Below are positions 39,301 to 51,743 of a stretch of 64,000 nt of DNA, in pieces. Positions within the stretch are counted from its first letter, which is position 1. Each line of letters begins with the position of its first letter. Source of the DNA: Amaranthus tricolor (Eukaryota; Streptophyta; Magnoliopsida; Caryophyllales; Amaranthaceae); assembly GCF_026212465.1 (NCBI RefSeq), contig NC_080058.1:12730404-12794403 (forward strand), in the 5' to 3' direction. The notes under the pieces are model-generated. The model worked only from the letters and a program-made list of their open reading frames with translations, was not told the DNA's origin and searched no databases. The position numbers and the translations under genes are program-made.

Positions 39301-39769
39301 AGCTTGCATTATGGTAATACGGTCATCAAAATTGGAAAGTTGAGAGCATTTTAGGTTAATATGTGACTAAATATTTACTTTCACTCTTTCTGGGTCTACT
39401 CAAATTTCTATGAGTACATTATATGTTTCATCCTAATTCCTAATGTTTTTGTAATATGTGTTAAGGAACCAACTAAACCAAAAGCTTGAGCTAATAGTTG
39501 AGGCCCCAGGATATGTTTTGTACTCTTAACAATATGAATTTCAAATACTCAAAAGCAATGTCTGTAATTAAAACTGCAGGGGCAGTGCCTTTCCATCTGC
39601 GAGCATAGCCAGAGAAGATAAGTGCTTATGGGATACAACTAAGCCATTGGTTGCTTGTGGAGACTTCTGTGTGAGTCCAAATGTTGAAGGTGCAATTCAG
39701 AGTGGCTTGGCTGCTGCTTCTAAGCTCATGGAATTATGTCGTAATACATCGGAAACTACAAGTAACTAG
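27374..39769 (+). CDS. Renalase-like FAD/NAD(P)-binding oxidoreductase, 375 aa, nine exons
   Basis: Exons: 27374-27416, 27511-27610, 32766-32946, 35053-35125, 35208-35387, 38238-38335, 38507-38595, 38683-38856, 39580-39769. All joins are GT-AG and phases agree (1,128 bases, stop TAG). The N-terminus has the FAD Rossmann motif in VAVIGCGIAGAVCASNLAKN, then FDLGRGPGGRMSQRR. FFDHGAPYFT is in exon 3. Exons 8-9 give FMKAHRWGSAFP and ACGDFCVSPNVEGAIQSGLA, the FAD-contacting end. The nearest family I know is plant At3g04650-like, with similarity to renalase and flavin amine oxidases; the substrate is not known. No transit peptide is obvious with this start. Introns 2 (5,155 bp) and 5 (2,850 bp) are swollen by transposons. 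No inactivating change was seen. Confidence 0.93.
28060..29776. other. Intron 2 sequence, nothing recognised
   Basis: AT-rich sequence within intron 2 of the renalase-like gene. No ORF, RNA gene or element with defined ends was seen. Confidence 0.45.
29777..30341 (-). mobile_element. Candidate Helitron 3' end in intron 2 (minus strand)
   Basis: CTAG at 29777 follows A and is followed by TATAAAAACCCGTGCAATG, the reverse complement of a hairpin-plus-CTAG terminus. The other end of this element was not identified; a second element of the same kind starts at 30342, so the two may be nested. Confidence 0.3.
30342..31155 (-). mobile_element. Candidate Helitron-like element with repeated 5' ends, in intron 2
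   Basis: On the plus strand it begins CTAG (after A) and has GTGCAATGCAC, a short hairpin, within 20 bases. It ends AATTAGTTGTATGA before T. Read on the minus strand this gives a 5' TCATACAACTAATT and a 3' hairpin then CTAG, inserted between A and T as Helitrons do. A ~95-bp unit (TAGTTTTTGGCCCACTAAAA to TGTATGA) is present three times (about 30797-30885, 30886-30980, 31063-31155), so the element carries three potential 5' ends. There is no coding capacity. Confidence 0.42.
31156..32404. other. Intron 2 sequence, nothing recognised
   Basis: AT-rich. Short ORFs on both strands show no domain. The last bases before 32405 are the sequence that should reappear left of the copia element outside the window if the insertion model is right. 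Confidence 0.4.
32405..34304. repeat. Duplicated block, copy 2 (matches 3138-5037)
   Basis: This is the copy within the complete renalase-like gene, spanning the end of intron 2, exon 3 and part of intron 3. It continues without a break on both sides into gene sequence, so it is the ancestral context. If the duplication is a simple head-to-tail event, the repeated unit is 5038-34304 (29,267 bp). Confidence 0.95.
33850..34514 (+). mobile_element. 5'-truncated L1-type LINE remnant with poly(A), in intron 3
   Basis: One frame near 34106-34180 reads ELCARDEEHINHLFF and then TLWH, matching the zf-RVT domain at the end of plant L1 ORF2. Upstream, 33850-34107 has an open but weakly similar frame (LEDLAAWKEW). 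The element ends at A-runs in 34503-34512 after a non-coding 3' region. It is in the same orientation as the host gene. No target duplication was identified. Confidence 0.62.
36316..37192. mobile_element. Non-autonomous DNA transposon in intron 5 of the renalase-like gene
   Basis: The left end AGCAAAAATAAGCAAAAACG followed by CTGTTTGAGACAACG is mirrored at the right by CGCTGTCTCAGACAACG and GCTTATTTTTGCA. This gives imperfect terminal inverted repeats of about 40-45 bp. Two further AACG-centred subterminal copies lie near 36400 and 36450 (AAAACGCTATCGGAGACT, CTGTCACAGACAACG). No transposase is present and no clear target duplication was found, so the superfamily is open. Confidence 0.55.
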
Positions 39770-40297
39770 GCCAAACTATTGTGCTTCAGATTATTATTTT
39801 GGAAAACTTGCTTGCTTTCTGCTTAGATAACACATCAAAGCATTTTATAAATTGGTCAATAAATTTAACCGTCTTCTATACGTATGATGTAATCCTTTAT
39901 AAGTTTAAATCTCCTTTAGAAGAACGTGGTCAGTGATTAGTACTGGTGTCTATGGACCTGTACGTATTATTCTTTTTAGTTCTCTCTTTTTCTTGGGTTA
40001 TAGCCTTAATAGGGCAGGTTAGGCAAGGGGTCAATGAGAATCGAACCCAGTCATCGTCCTATGAATATGGTGCTTGTTGCAAACTCGTCACTGGGATGTT
40101 ATCTTGTAATAAATGCTGGCAATAACTATATGATTTTGGAATAATGTTTCTATAGGTTGTAACTCTTTTTGGATTGCTAAACAATGATAGGTCCTAATTT
40201 GCAATTATTTTCATCGTAAACTTACTTATTTTTGTTGTGATGAAATTTTAACGAAGTGGTGAATATATAAACTATGTTTTTAATTTCAACTCTCTGC
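39770..40297. other. 3' UTR and flank of the renalase-like gene
   Basis: Follows the TAG at 39767-39769. A possible polyadenylation signal AATAAA is at about 39860. The remainder is non-coding with no recognised feature. Confidence 0.5.
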
Positions 40298-40820
40298 TAA
40301 GAGAGAGTCTTTATAAGAGACGGCTCTTTAGGTTCAGGCCCAATAATTAAAAATAAAGAAAAAATTTAAAAACTGACGCGCGAGGTTGAGCCTATTTAGA
40401 GTTGGTGTTATAACCTATTGATGTTGGTGTTATAACCTATTAAAGTTGGTATTATAACCTATTTAAATTGATATTTGGAGTTGGTGTTATAATCTATTAA
40501 AATTGGAATTATAACTTAATTTGTTACAAAGTGGAAAATCCTACCTTGGAGATGCAAAAGTTAGTAAATTAAAACACAAATTCTTACTTGAGACCAACTT
40601 TAATAGGTTATAATACCAACTTTAATAGGTTAAAACACCAACTCCAAATAAGATTAGACATCGCATGTTTTTCTAATAGTTGTTTTTGTAAGTAATAATG
40701 GGCCGGTATATTTTGAGACGCGTCTCTTATAAAGACGGTCTCAAGTAAGAATTTGTGTTTTAATTTATTCGCTTTTGCATCTCCAAGGTAGGATTTTCCA
40801 CTTTGTAACAAATTAAGTTA
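40298..40820. mobile_element. Foldback element with GAGACNGTCT ends and GTTATAAC repeats (member 1)
   Basis: Left end GAGAGTCTTTATAAGAGACG is mirrored by the right end CGTCTCTTATAAAGACGGTC at about 40720-40739. Inside, after AAACTGACGCGCG, come at least four units like AGTTGGTGTTATAACCTATT (about 22 bp, palindromic core GTTATAAC) at 40397-40490. Reversed units (AATAGGTTATAATACCAACT) lie at 40600-40650. An 82-bp segment at 40511-40592 reappears inverted at 40738-40820 with about three mismatches. The architecture matches the larger element at 45427-46262. Confidence 0.6.
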
Positions 40821-41400
40821 TGAAAATTTGGGAGTTGTAAATTTTGAGCAAAAGAGGAGAGAATTATGGAATATAGTTTGGGTATGTGAAAAGATGCAAT
40901 TTTTAGTGAATCGATAAGAAAAATAGAATCATGGAATATTATTAAATTATTTTATTTATTTATTTATATTTTTTTCCAACTGTTTTGTTTGTGCATCTGT
41001 GGCGTTTTCTATTCTTTTTGGTTGGTCTCTTGTTTGTTAATGCGTCTTTAATCTACGTTTTTGTAGGTTATCTGAATCTTCTTGCTTTTGTTGTTTCCAT
41101 TTTTTTTTGCTTTTTGTTTTGTTTTTTGGGTGACGTTTGATAGTGTCTCGTTTTGTTAGCCCAGTTATGTTTTGTTGTTGTTGTTCGTTAGCTTTGTAAG
41201 TCCTTCTTAGTATTTTTGTGTTCTCTCGTTTGGTAGTTCAGTTGGGTTTGTTTGGTTATGCTTGAGTTAGCGGTTTTTATGTTGGTAAGGATGTCAATAT
41301 CCTTTTTACCTTTGGTCTCGCCCTTAATTGAGTATAGAGGGACAAAGGTCTTATGGTAACCTGAGGTCAGGCCTAAGGATAAGGGTCAAAGGGGAAGCGT
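40821..41400. other. Intergenic; probable 5' leader of the RTE LINE from ~41000
   Basis: T- and G-rich non-coding sequence. From about 41000 it has the composition of the 5' region of the adjacent LINE, but the 5' end of that element is not defined. Confidence 0.35.
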
Positions 41401-44400
41401 AAGCAGGATCTTAAACTGAGAGTGGGGACTTGGAACATAGGCACCCTCAAAGCCAAGTCGTTGGAATTGTTGACAGACCTTTTAAATACAGGATTCATGT
41501 GGCATGTGTCTAGGAGACTAGATGGAAGGGGCAAAATACAAGAAATTTAAAGGGTTATAAGTTATGGTATGCAGGTTTGGACGGGAGGCGTAGTGGGGTC
41601 GGTTTTTTTTGTAGCTAATGATATTCTAAAACAAGTGGTAGAAGTGAGGAGGTGCAATGAAAGGATTATGCTAGTTAGAATAGTAGCAGGGGAAGAGGTT
41701 ATATCGATCATTAGTGCCTATAGGCCCCAAGTTGGGCTCGATGAGCACGTAAAGCGAAAGTTTTGGGATAACCTAGGAGACCTTATAGGTACCATCCCTG
41801 CCGATGAAAAAGTTTTTATAGGTAGAGACTTCAATGGTTATATAGGCAAGGAGGCATACAATTATAGCTCAGTTCATGGTGATTTTGGCTACGGTATAAG
41901 GAATGAGAGTGGAGAGAACTTGCTTGAGTTTGCATTAGCAAAGGAGTTGCTTATAACAAACTCGATCTTTAGAAAGAAGGATGAACACTTGATAGCATAC
42001 AAGAGTAGTGGGCATGCGACTCAAATTGACTACTGTTTAGTATGGAAGGGTGATCGGACATCGTGCCTAGATTGTAAGGTGGTGTTGGGTATAGAGATGC
42101 CCACCCAACATAGGTTATTAGTACTAGTGTTTCGTATGAGGAGGAAAATTGCTGAAAAGAAGATAGAGACCAGGAAAATGATCATGTGGGGAAGACATAA
42201 AGGGGAGATGGCCACAACCTTGGCAAGCAAGATCAAATATGTGGGATATCCAAGTAAACCTGACGATGCAAATCAAATGTGAGTGTTTATGGCTGAAACC
42301 ATCTGAAGAGTGGCAAAAGAAACTTCAGGGGTGTTGACGAGAAAACCAAAGTTGTATAAAGAGTCGTGGTGGTGGAACGAGGAGGTGCAAAGGAAGATAA
42401 AGGACAAAAATAAGAGATTCAAGGAACTTATGGCTTGCACAGAGGAGGAGGATATGATACATAAGAAAGAGAGCTACAAAGAAGTAAAACGGACGGCAAA
42501 GAAAGCGGTAGTAGAGGCTAAAAGTCGTGTGTATGCGGACTTTTATCAAAAGCTTGATACCAAAGAGGGGAGAAGCATATCTTTAAGTTGGGAAAAGCTA
42601 GGTCTAGGCAGAGGCAAGACTTAGGGACAATGAAGTACATCAAGGATGAGGGTAGACGAGTTCTCTTTAGACAAGAAGACATCAAAGTGCGGTGGTATCA
42701 GTATTTTTCCCAACTGCTCAATGAGGCTAGGGGAGTAAAGGAGGAGGGAGGAGGGCCGAAAAGCTTCCGAAATTCAAAGAACTCTTGATCATGGATCAAC
42801 TAGTGATATTACCACAGAGGAAGTAGGAGAAGCTCTTAAAGTGATGGGGAGAACAAAGGCAGTTGGACCGGCTAACATTCCGATTGAGGTATGGAAGGGT
42901 TTAGGAGAAGAGGGCACCCGTTGGCTGACTACCCTTTTAATGCCATCATGAGGTCAATTTGAGATTCCAGAAGAATGGAGGATTAACACGCTTATACTAC
43001 TGTGTAAGAACAAAGGCGATGCACAGGTTTACGAGAACTATAGAGGAATCAAACTTCTAAGCCACACAACGAAACTGTGGGAAAGAGTGATTGAAAGAAG
43101 AATTAGACAAGAGACGAGGATTAGAGAGAACCAATTCGGCTTTATGCCAGGAAGATCAACGACAGAGGCTATTCATCTTTTGAGGAGAGTGGTGGAAAAG
43201 CATAGGGAGCGAAATAAGGATTTGCATATGGTGTTCATCGACCTAGAGAAAGCGTATGATAGCATACAACAAAGTGTCGTTTGGGATAGCCTCAAGGGAG
43301 AAGGTATTTCCCAAAGGTACATTGACGTAATACAGGACATGTATGACAGAGTATCGACTCACATTCAGACACTGGTGGTATAATAGAGTCCTTCCCAATT
43401 AAAGTGAGACTACATCAGAGTTTTGTGCTAAGTCCTTTTATTTTACGGTCATTATGGAGGAAATCTCTAAATCTATATGGGAGATTGTACCTTGGTGCAT
43501 GTTGTTTGCAGATGATATCATTTTGGTCGCAGAAATTAAGGAGGAGGCTAATAGTAAATTCGAAGAGTGGAGGGCAGTCTTAGAGGGTAGAGGGTTGCAC
43601 ATTAGTAGTACGAAACAGAATATTTGTGATGCAACTTCAGTGGGAGAGAATTGATAGGTGAGCCAGAGGTGACCATAGGGGGAGACGTTGTTGCATGCAC
43701 ATCCAAGTTCAAATATTTGGGATCGGTAATCCAGAGTGATGGGGAGATTGATGGAGATGTTACTTATCGCATATAAGCGGGTTGACTTAAGTAGTGAGCA
43801 ACTAATGGGTTGCTTTGTTATAAAAATTTTCCTAGTAGATTAAAGGGTAAATTTTACCGCGTTGCGATTAGGACGACTTTGTTGTATGGGTTAGAATGTT
43901 GGCCCGTAAAGAAGTTTCTCGAACATAGGATGGAAGCTACGGAAATGCGTATGCTGAGGTGGATGTGTGGGAGCACAATGATATATAAGATTAGAAATCA
44001 GGAATTTAGAGAAAAGTTAGGAGTTGCACCCCTCTCTGCAAAGATGCGTGAGAATAGGTTGAGATGGTTTGGGCATGTGTAGAGGAAGACTTATGATGTT
44101 CTAATAAGAAGGATCGAAAGCATAATAGTGGAGGGTAAGAAAAGCAGTGGAAAACCAAGGAAAACATGGGAGGAACAGTTTAAAAGTGACTTGCAAGAAC
44201 TACATCTCTCCAAGGACCTGACCAGGGATAGATGCAATTGGGGGCGACTTATTCACGTCTTAAAGTACTGTCTCTGCCCCAATTACCTGTCGTAGTTTTT
44301 TTGTTCTCGCCTTTTACATATCGCTCATTTACTCGTTTTTGTCTTTCCGCCTTATTTTTATGTTTTAATTATTATTATGGTCATCGTGTGTTTGTAAGTT

Positions 44401-44620
44401 GTAGGCTTCCGGGTAGCTGCAGGCTTTCACTCCCTTTGAAGATTTATCTTGAGCCGAGGGACTCTTTGACCGCACTCTTCTTTATGGGTATAAGTTTCCG
44501 TCTTCCTTTCCTCCCTCCCCAGACCCTGATCATATTGACAAATTGGAACTGGTATCTTAGTTCATATAGCTGATTTCAATCTTTTAGAACTACGACTATT
44601 GCATTATTATTGTTGTTGTC
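41400..44620 (+). mobile_element. RTE-clade LINE, near full length, degenerate
   Basis: An AP-endonuclease domain begins at about 41420 (LRVGTWNIGTL frame) and continues to 42282 with SAYRPQVGLDEHVKRKFWDN, VFIGRDFNGYIG, ATQIDYCLV and QHRLLVL. The reverse transcriptase follows (GFMPGRSTTEAIHLLRR, DLEKAYDSI at 43087-43383; MLFADDIILVAE at 43498). The RTE-type C-terminal region is at 43810-44270 (LLYGLECWPVK, RMLRWMCG, RLRWFGHV). At least four stops or frame changes interrupt it. The tail has GAGCCGAGGGACTCTTTGAC and TCCCCAGACCCTG and ends in ATTATTATTGTTGTTGT at 44603-44619. The endonuclease motif GRDFNG is usually GGDFNG/GGDLNG. Confidence 0.9.
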
Positions 44621-45426
44621 TACCATTAATGAAGGTAATAATATTGTCTGAATATCGTAGCATTTTCATCAATCTCTACTAGACACCTAACGTTAATAAG
44701 AAACAATATCACTTTAAAAAAAAATAGAAATTATTAGTCTTGCATAAATTGGAATAACATTAAAAATCAAGTTAAAATGTAATGTTTTTAGATTAAGAAA
44801 ATTTGAAAATAATAAGCAAATTAATATAAAAAATTTAAAAAATAAACAACTTATAAATTTAGGTTCCAAAATAAGCACTTTTTGTCCAGAGCACATGTTT
44901 GGGATTGCTCGCTATTAGTAACAGCAAACAAAGAGGCTTGGTAAAAAAAGTCAAGGTCTTTGTTCGCTGTTAGTAATAGCGAACAAAGATTTTGACCATT
45001 TTTTATCAAACTTCTTTTTTCGTTGTTATCAACAGCGAACAATTATGAGGCTAATTTCTTTTTTCTTGTTTTAATTTTGATTGCTATTTTCTTGGGCCAT
45101 GTCAATTTTACAAGGCTAATTTTTAGGCTTTTAATTATTAGAACTTTATTTTCTAAAAATTTGAGAAAGTTGATAATCATGGAATTAAGGGTGATCTTAT
45201 TGAATTATATAAATATTTTAATTAAAAACCTAAAATTAACTTTGCTATTTTATTTCCTAAAAATTTGGGAAAGTTGATTATCATGGGATTAAGGGGTGAT
45301 TTTATTATTCAATTATAGAAAGTTGATAAACGTAGCCTTTTAATAATTAAGAGCCTAAAAATTAGTCTTCTAAAGTTGACATGGCCCAAGAAATAGCAAT
45401 TAAAATTGGAATAAGAAAATCAACAA

Positions 45427-46262
<836 letters not shown>

Positions 46263-47380
46263 GAGAGAGGCCGAAAAATAGCAATTAGCCTCATAATTGT
46301 TCAAAAGTGCTTATTTTGGGAATTAAGATTAAAAGTTGCTTAATTTTTGAATTTTTTATATTAATTTGCTTATTCTTTTCAAATTTTCTTAGATTAATTA
46401 GGTTAATGTTAGATGACAATTAGAGTTCTAAAAACCTGAAAACAATTTTAAGAGAATTGGAAGCAAAAAACTAAAATTAACTTTTTTGGTTTTTGAAAAT
46501 TTAAAACAAATAAAAACAGAAAACAGAAAATGATATCGGTTGTAAAATCCACATTAATTCCTATAATTTATTTAGTTATAATATTAAAGAAAATTTACCT
46601 AGAATAGCCTTATATTTCATAAGATTTTCTAGAATGATCTAAATTTTCGATTAACCTAATAACATGAACTTTAGAACTGTTATCGTCAGAACATCACTTA
46701 CACAAATTTGACTTGGTACAACAGATTATTTTTATTTAAAAGTAAATTAAATTCAAAAAGAAAGAAAAAAGGATAAAGAAAAAATGTGGGGTAATACTCA
46801 CATTTGTTCTAAGTTAGATTTTATTTTTATTATTTTATTATTTTTTATTTTTTTAATGGAATATAGGGCATGAATTAAGATAAATCAGGAAAAAATGAAA
46901 AGAATAAGCTCATTGTCATGTATGTTTATTGTTACCAATAGCGAACAAAAAAACTAGTAAAAAAAAGTCAAAATTCTTTATTCTCTATTACTAACAGCGA
47001 ACAAAGAAACTGGGAAAAAAAGTCAAAATTCTTTGTTTGCTATTACCAACAGCGAACAAAAGAGTGACAATGTCATAGTGTTAGATGGGACAAAAAAATG
47101 AAAAACATGTTTGTTTGTTGTTAGTAACAGCAAACAAACTTTGTTTTAAATTTATTTTGTACCTTCTAACATTATGACATTATTTCTCTTTTGTTCGCTG
47201 TTAGTAATATCAAACAAAGAATTTAGACTTTTTTATCAGTTTCTTTATTCATTATTAGTAACAGTGAACATATATAACCTCAGCTTTAGATGTAGACACT
47301 TATTTGGGAATTAAAATTTTTCAAAGTTTATTTTGAGAATTTTTTGATAATTATCTTATTTTTTTTTCTATTTTTCATAA

Positions 47381-48210
47381 ATCAAAATCCACTAAGGCTT
47401 GAAGATCAAGGGACAAATGTTCCATATAATTTTTTTTTTCCAAATAATTATCAATATCCCATTTTACTATCATATGGGCTATAGTATTAATGTATTATCA
47501 ACTCTACAAAGTAAACAATATTTAAAATCAACAAAGGAAGACCAACTATCATTTATACTATCTAATAGTAAGTCAATATTAGCAGCTCCCTTCACATAGT
47601 TATTAATTGCATTTATCACTGACATCAAATATTGTCCGAAAAGGTGGGGGCATGGGATGACAAGGCTGATATATATATTTTTTGAAAATTAATTTTAATT
47701 TTTGCTTTTGTTTTTGGTAAATTATTCTTGTTTATAGGTAATGCATTATAGATAAATACCTCTTAAATTTAAAATTATTTATAGTTAATTAAAATGTGAG
47801 ATTATTTTAAAATAATCAACCAACGGTAAAATTATGCTAAGCAAGATTTTTAGTTTAAACTTATAACCCTCAATTAACAAAGAAATCGTCCAAGTTCAAA
47901 TTATTTGTTGCATTAAGTTAACTAATATCACCAAATATTGTCCGACAAATTAGATTTACCTTGCAAATAACTCATTATATTTGTTGTTGCATTTTTCATT
48001 GAGTAACTACTCTCTTTACTTTTTCGCTCTGAAACTACATCTTTTTGAAATTTTTTATATCATGTATAAAAAATCTCCTTAACTACCAAAAGAATAAAAT
48101 GTGATAGGCTAAATAAATTAGTGTTGAAGGTGTTGGAATATTTTGAGCATATTAGGATATCTCTTATACTATTTACGTAGTGAGACAAAAAAAATATTTC
48201 AGCTAAGTAT
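47381..48210. other. AT-rich intergenic sequence, nothing recognised
   Basis: Short ORFs only, without domains. Two loosely similar ATATTGTCCGA motifs (near 47626 and 47935) suggest an old local duplication. Confidence 0.4.
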
Positions 48211-48214
48211 TCAA

Positions 48215-48816
48215 GTGCTTGAAAGTACAAAGCAAAAGCGAAACAAACCACTAGCAAGCTTTGAAGAGTTGCACTCATTCAAGCATATAAGTTGCTTATT
48301 TGAGCATAGGGGCACATGTTCGAGCACTTTGCTCTAGCTTATGATCTTGTTCAATGTTATTTCACTTTAGCCGATACTTGATTACTTATGGGGCACAAAT
48401 TAAGGGGATAAATGCATGATAATTTGTATAGATCGGGGGCATGCTTTAGGATTATATACACTAGATTAAAAAAATTGTTTGCATCTTTTTGTGAATTTCG
48501 GTTGATTGTGTGCAAGTGCTTGAAAATTACAAAGCAAAAACAAAACAAACCACTAGCATGCTTTGAAGAGTTGCACTCGTTCGAGCATATAAGGTACTCA
48601 TTTGAGCACATGGGCACTTGTTCGAGCACTTTGCTCTAGCTTATGATCTTTTTCAGTTTATTTCATTTTAACTGATATTTGATCAGTTATGGGGCACAAA
48701 TTAAGGGGATAAGTGCATAATAATATGTATAAATCATGGGCATGCTTAAGGATTATTTACACTAGATTAAAAGATATTGTTTGCATCTTTTTGTGAATTC
48801 TAACTAATCATCTCAA
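48215..48816. repeat. 301-bp direct tandem duplication
   Basis: A unit starting GTGCTTGAAA at 48215 is repeated from 48516 with roughly 85-90% identity by eye. Shared landmarks are CAAACCACTAGCA, TTCGAGCACTTTGCTCTAGC, TGGGGCACAAATTAAGGGGA and TTGTTTGCATCTTTTTGTGA. The coding frames across it are not conserved between the units, so it does not look like a protein repeat. Confidence 0.9.
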
Positions 48817-49879
48817 GCACCGTTGTGGGGAATATATCACTCAAGGAAAGTTACACATGCCTGTAATCTTGCATTCGATTTACAAGCAATTTATTGCAAA
48901 AAAACATCAACGTTTTGTTCTTTACAGTGATCAAAAGCTAAGAGGCTATTCTCATACATAGAATGGAAGTAAAATTAGTCTTGTACATGATTTGTAGTGT
49001 ATTTATCTGTAATCAACAGTGAAAAAATATTCACTTTCCACAAGATATCTGATCTGATTCAAACTATTTTGAAGCATAAAAGTGAATGTAAAATAAGAGG
49101 AGAATTTAGAAAAAAAAATAACTTATATTCAAGTTTATCATTAATCCATTCAAGCTTTTTTCATATTCGGCTACAACTACTATTACTACATATTGAGTTC
49201 TTCATCAACTCGTTCAAGGTTTTTCAAACTTTCAACTATTTTAAGATAATTTTCCATTTTAATTTCTCATCTATCAAACTTTCATTATCTGCATTTTTTC
49301 TCCCTCCTTCTTTCCCTTATAAAATGACATTGCGATTTTTGTGTTTTATTTTTGAAAAAATAATTGTGTACTAATTTTGTCTTTTTTACTCCATTGTAGG
49401 TCATATTGTAACTTTTATTCACTTTTAGTGCACAACATTGTCATTTATATACCCAATCATACCAAGTTTTGTTTCGATATTTAATTATTGTAAGTTTGTA
49501 ACTACTAATTTTTATTTGATAAGGTTTAAGGGTTAATGAATGTTTTTTTTGTTTATTTAAATTCAAATGTGATTTTAATTATATCTATAGTTGCTACTTT
49601 TGTGTTTTATGTATTTTCAAGTATATGTTATGAGTTTGTTAATTATTTTAGTTTATGTTTTAGTTTGTAAAAAATGGCCTCTTTTGGTGTATAAATGTTG
49701 TGTTATTAGAATATACAAAATTTGAACAAAGAATACAACCGTTAATTACGTTGGTGGAAACGTAAGTTATTTTTTTGGATGTCTAATATTTTATTACTTA
49801 GTTGGTGAATGTATTAAGTTTATTCAATGTAAAAAAAATTTAATACACAACTTTTTGTCTTAATCTCACTTAGGTTGGC
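48817..49879. other. Intergenic, nothing recognised
   Basis: AT-rich. A plus-strand 125-codon frame at 48997-49374 has low-complexity Phe/Leu/Ser composition and no recognisable domain. Confidence 0.4.
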
Positions 49880-50640
49880 AAAAGTTCGTTTTTAGATGTA
49901 TGGAAGCATTGAATCGTCAGAATCTGTGGATGTGGCATCCAAATCCTGTAGTATTGTTGTCGAACATCAAGTTAGGACGAGGGGAGTTGATTTTTAATGC
50001 CAATGTGTCAAGTGTGGCAATACATCAAAGTTAAATAGTGTATCCTTAAGGAATACATACTTCGACGTGGGTTTAGGCCTCAATATTGGCATTGTGAAGA
50101 GGGAGTTTACGAAGGGAAGATAGAGGTTTTGCACGAAGAAGAATGTTTTGCTCATATGGTGGAGAATGATAATGGGTATGAGATAGATGAAAACAACGCC
50201 AATAAGGACATAGATCGTGTTGATGAGATGATGGAAAGGGTCAAGGATGAGTTAGGAAAACATCCTTGTGCTTTCAATTTGTTGACATAGGCTTCTCAAA
50301 AGCCATTATGCATTGAATGTACAAAATTCACCAAACTAACAACTATGTTGGCAATTTTCAACATTAAGTCAAAGTTCAATTAGAGTGACTCTAGTTTCGC
50401 AATGTTATTGAAAGCTTTAGGTGAGATGTTTCCAGATGGATACGAACGTCCAAAATCGACATATTATGCCAAAAAACTCAAGTTCCTTTTGGCTTAGAGT
50501 ACTAGAAAATTCATGCGTGTTTGAATGATTATGTATTATATTAGAACAAAAATGAAAACTTAGAAGAGTGTCTACGGTGTAGATTGTCATGTCATTAGCA
50601 TAAAGGGGTTTGTGATGGTAAAGGCCCCTAACTAAGGTCT
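49880..50640 (+). pseudogene. CACTA (En/Spm) transposase remnant, N-terminal part
   Basis: Degraded plus-strand frames recall the TNP2-type transposase of plant CACTA elements. A cysteine segment (around 50000) precedes GFRPQYWHCEEGVYEG. Then come ASQKPLCIECTKFTKL, LLKALGEMFPDGYERPKSTY and KIHACLNDYVLY followed by NLEECLRC. In intact members the corresponding motifs are GW(x)HGE, PLYPGC and KIHACPNDCxLYR. There are several in-frame stops and frame changes, and the catalytic part is absent. No CACTA termini were found nearby. Confidence 0.65.
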
Positions 50641-51240
50641 TATGGTATCTTCTATAATACCTAGATTCTAGCGCTTGTAGACTATAAATAACGATGCTTT
50701 AAATTTACGGTGTCACATAGATAGAGTGAAGAATGCTCATTTGCTCACATATTCAACTAATTCTCTCGAGTGGAAGACTTAATAGGCCGCGTTAGACACT
50801 TGGGGATGAAGATCGTAACTTGAAGCTCAACCTTGAAGAGTGAGTTGGAAGAAATGGAATCACTGACAGCACATTTCAACCTTTGAATGATGTTGGAATT
50901 TAGAAGAAATGGAATAGCCGCTAGGTTTAGGGATTTCCAAATCATTTAAAAAAAAATAAAAAATTACAAACCAGATACCGGGTATTCGGATTTCCCTAAA
51001 ATGCGATCAGTATCCGACCGATTACCCGATATTTAAATCGGGTACCTGATTTGGATTATCCGAATTTTTTAAACCGGGTAAATCATCCAATTTTTAAAAC
51101 CGAATAATTGATATTTTGGGTTATATTTTTCAAATCGGATATTTTTGAACACCCCTAGTAAAGACTACTAACCCATCAAGTCAAATAATAGGGAGCATTG
51201 AGTTTTTGACTCTAACAACTTGGATAAGTATAAGTAAAAA
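50641..51240. repeat. Low-complexity CCGGGTA/CCGATT tract, possible hAT-like fragment
   Basis: Between about 50970 and 51150 the sequence is built of motifs such as ACCGGGTATTCGGATT, ACCCGATATTTAAATCGGG and AAACCGGGTAAATC. It ends in TTTTTGAACACCCCTAG, similar to hAT-type terminal repeats (TAGGGGTGTTCAAAAA on the other strand). A left terminus was not found. The rest of the stretch has no recognised content. Confidence 0.35.
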
Positions 51241-51241
51241 T

Positions 51242-51743
51242 AAGAGAAATTTCACGTGTTAGCATCAAACTTTCATAAAACGCTAATAGTAGCACTTTTA
51301 TAAGATTTTTTCACATGGTAACATCCAGTTTATGCCTAATCTAACTGCCGTAGCATTTTTCGTTATATTCTTGTCAATTTCCGTTTAATTCACCATTTTG
51401 ACGTTTCTACCCTTACTAAGTGTTGGTTATTGTCTTTATAATTTGCCCTAAACTATTTTTATGCTCTCAAATGGTTAATTTACCATTTTGACGTTTAATT
51501 CACCGTTTTATTCATCAACGCTCTTACATGTTTATGGCAAAATATAAAGACAACAATCAACACTTAATAAGGTAGAGACGTCAAAATAATGAATTAAACG
51601 GAAATTAATAAGAAATTAATGAAAAATATTACGATAATTAAATAAAGTATAAATTGGATGCTACCAAGTAGAAAAATCTTATAAAAGTGCTACCACTACA
51701 CTGATATTTCATAAAAGTTCAATGGTAGCATGTAGAATTTTCC
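51242..51743. mobile_element. Foldback MITE (~500 bp) upstream of the NAC gene
   Basis: The left arm (about 51242-51440) begins AGAGAAATTTCACGTGTTAG; the right arm (about 51540-51743) ends CATGTAGAATTTTCCT. Mirrored landmarks include AGCACTTTTATAAGATTTTT, CCGTTTAATTCA, TTTTGACGT and AAGTGTTG. The terminus resembles that of the foldback at 8165-8701. The right end lies about 400 bases before the NAC start codon, so it is within the likely promoter region. Confidence 0.7.
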
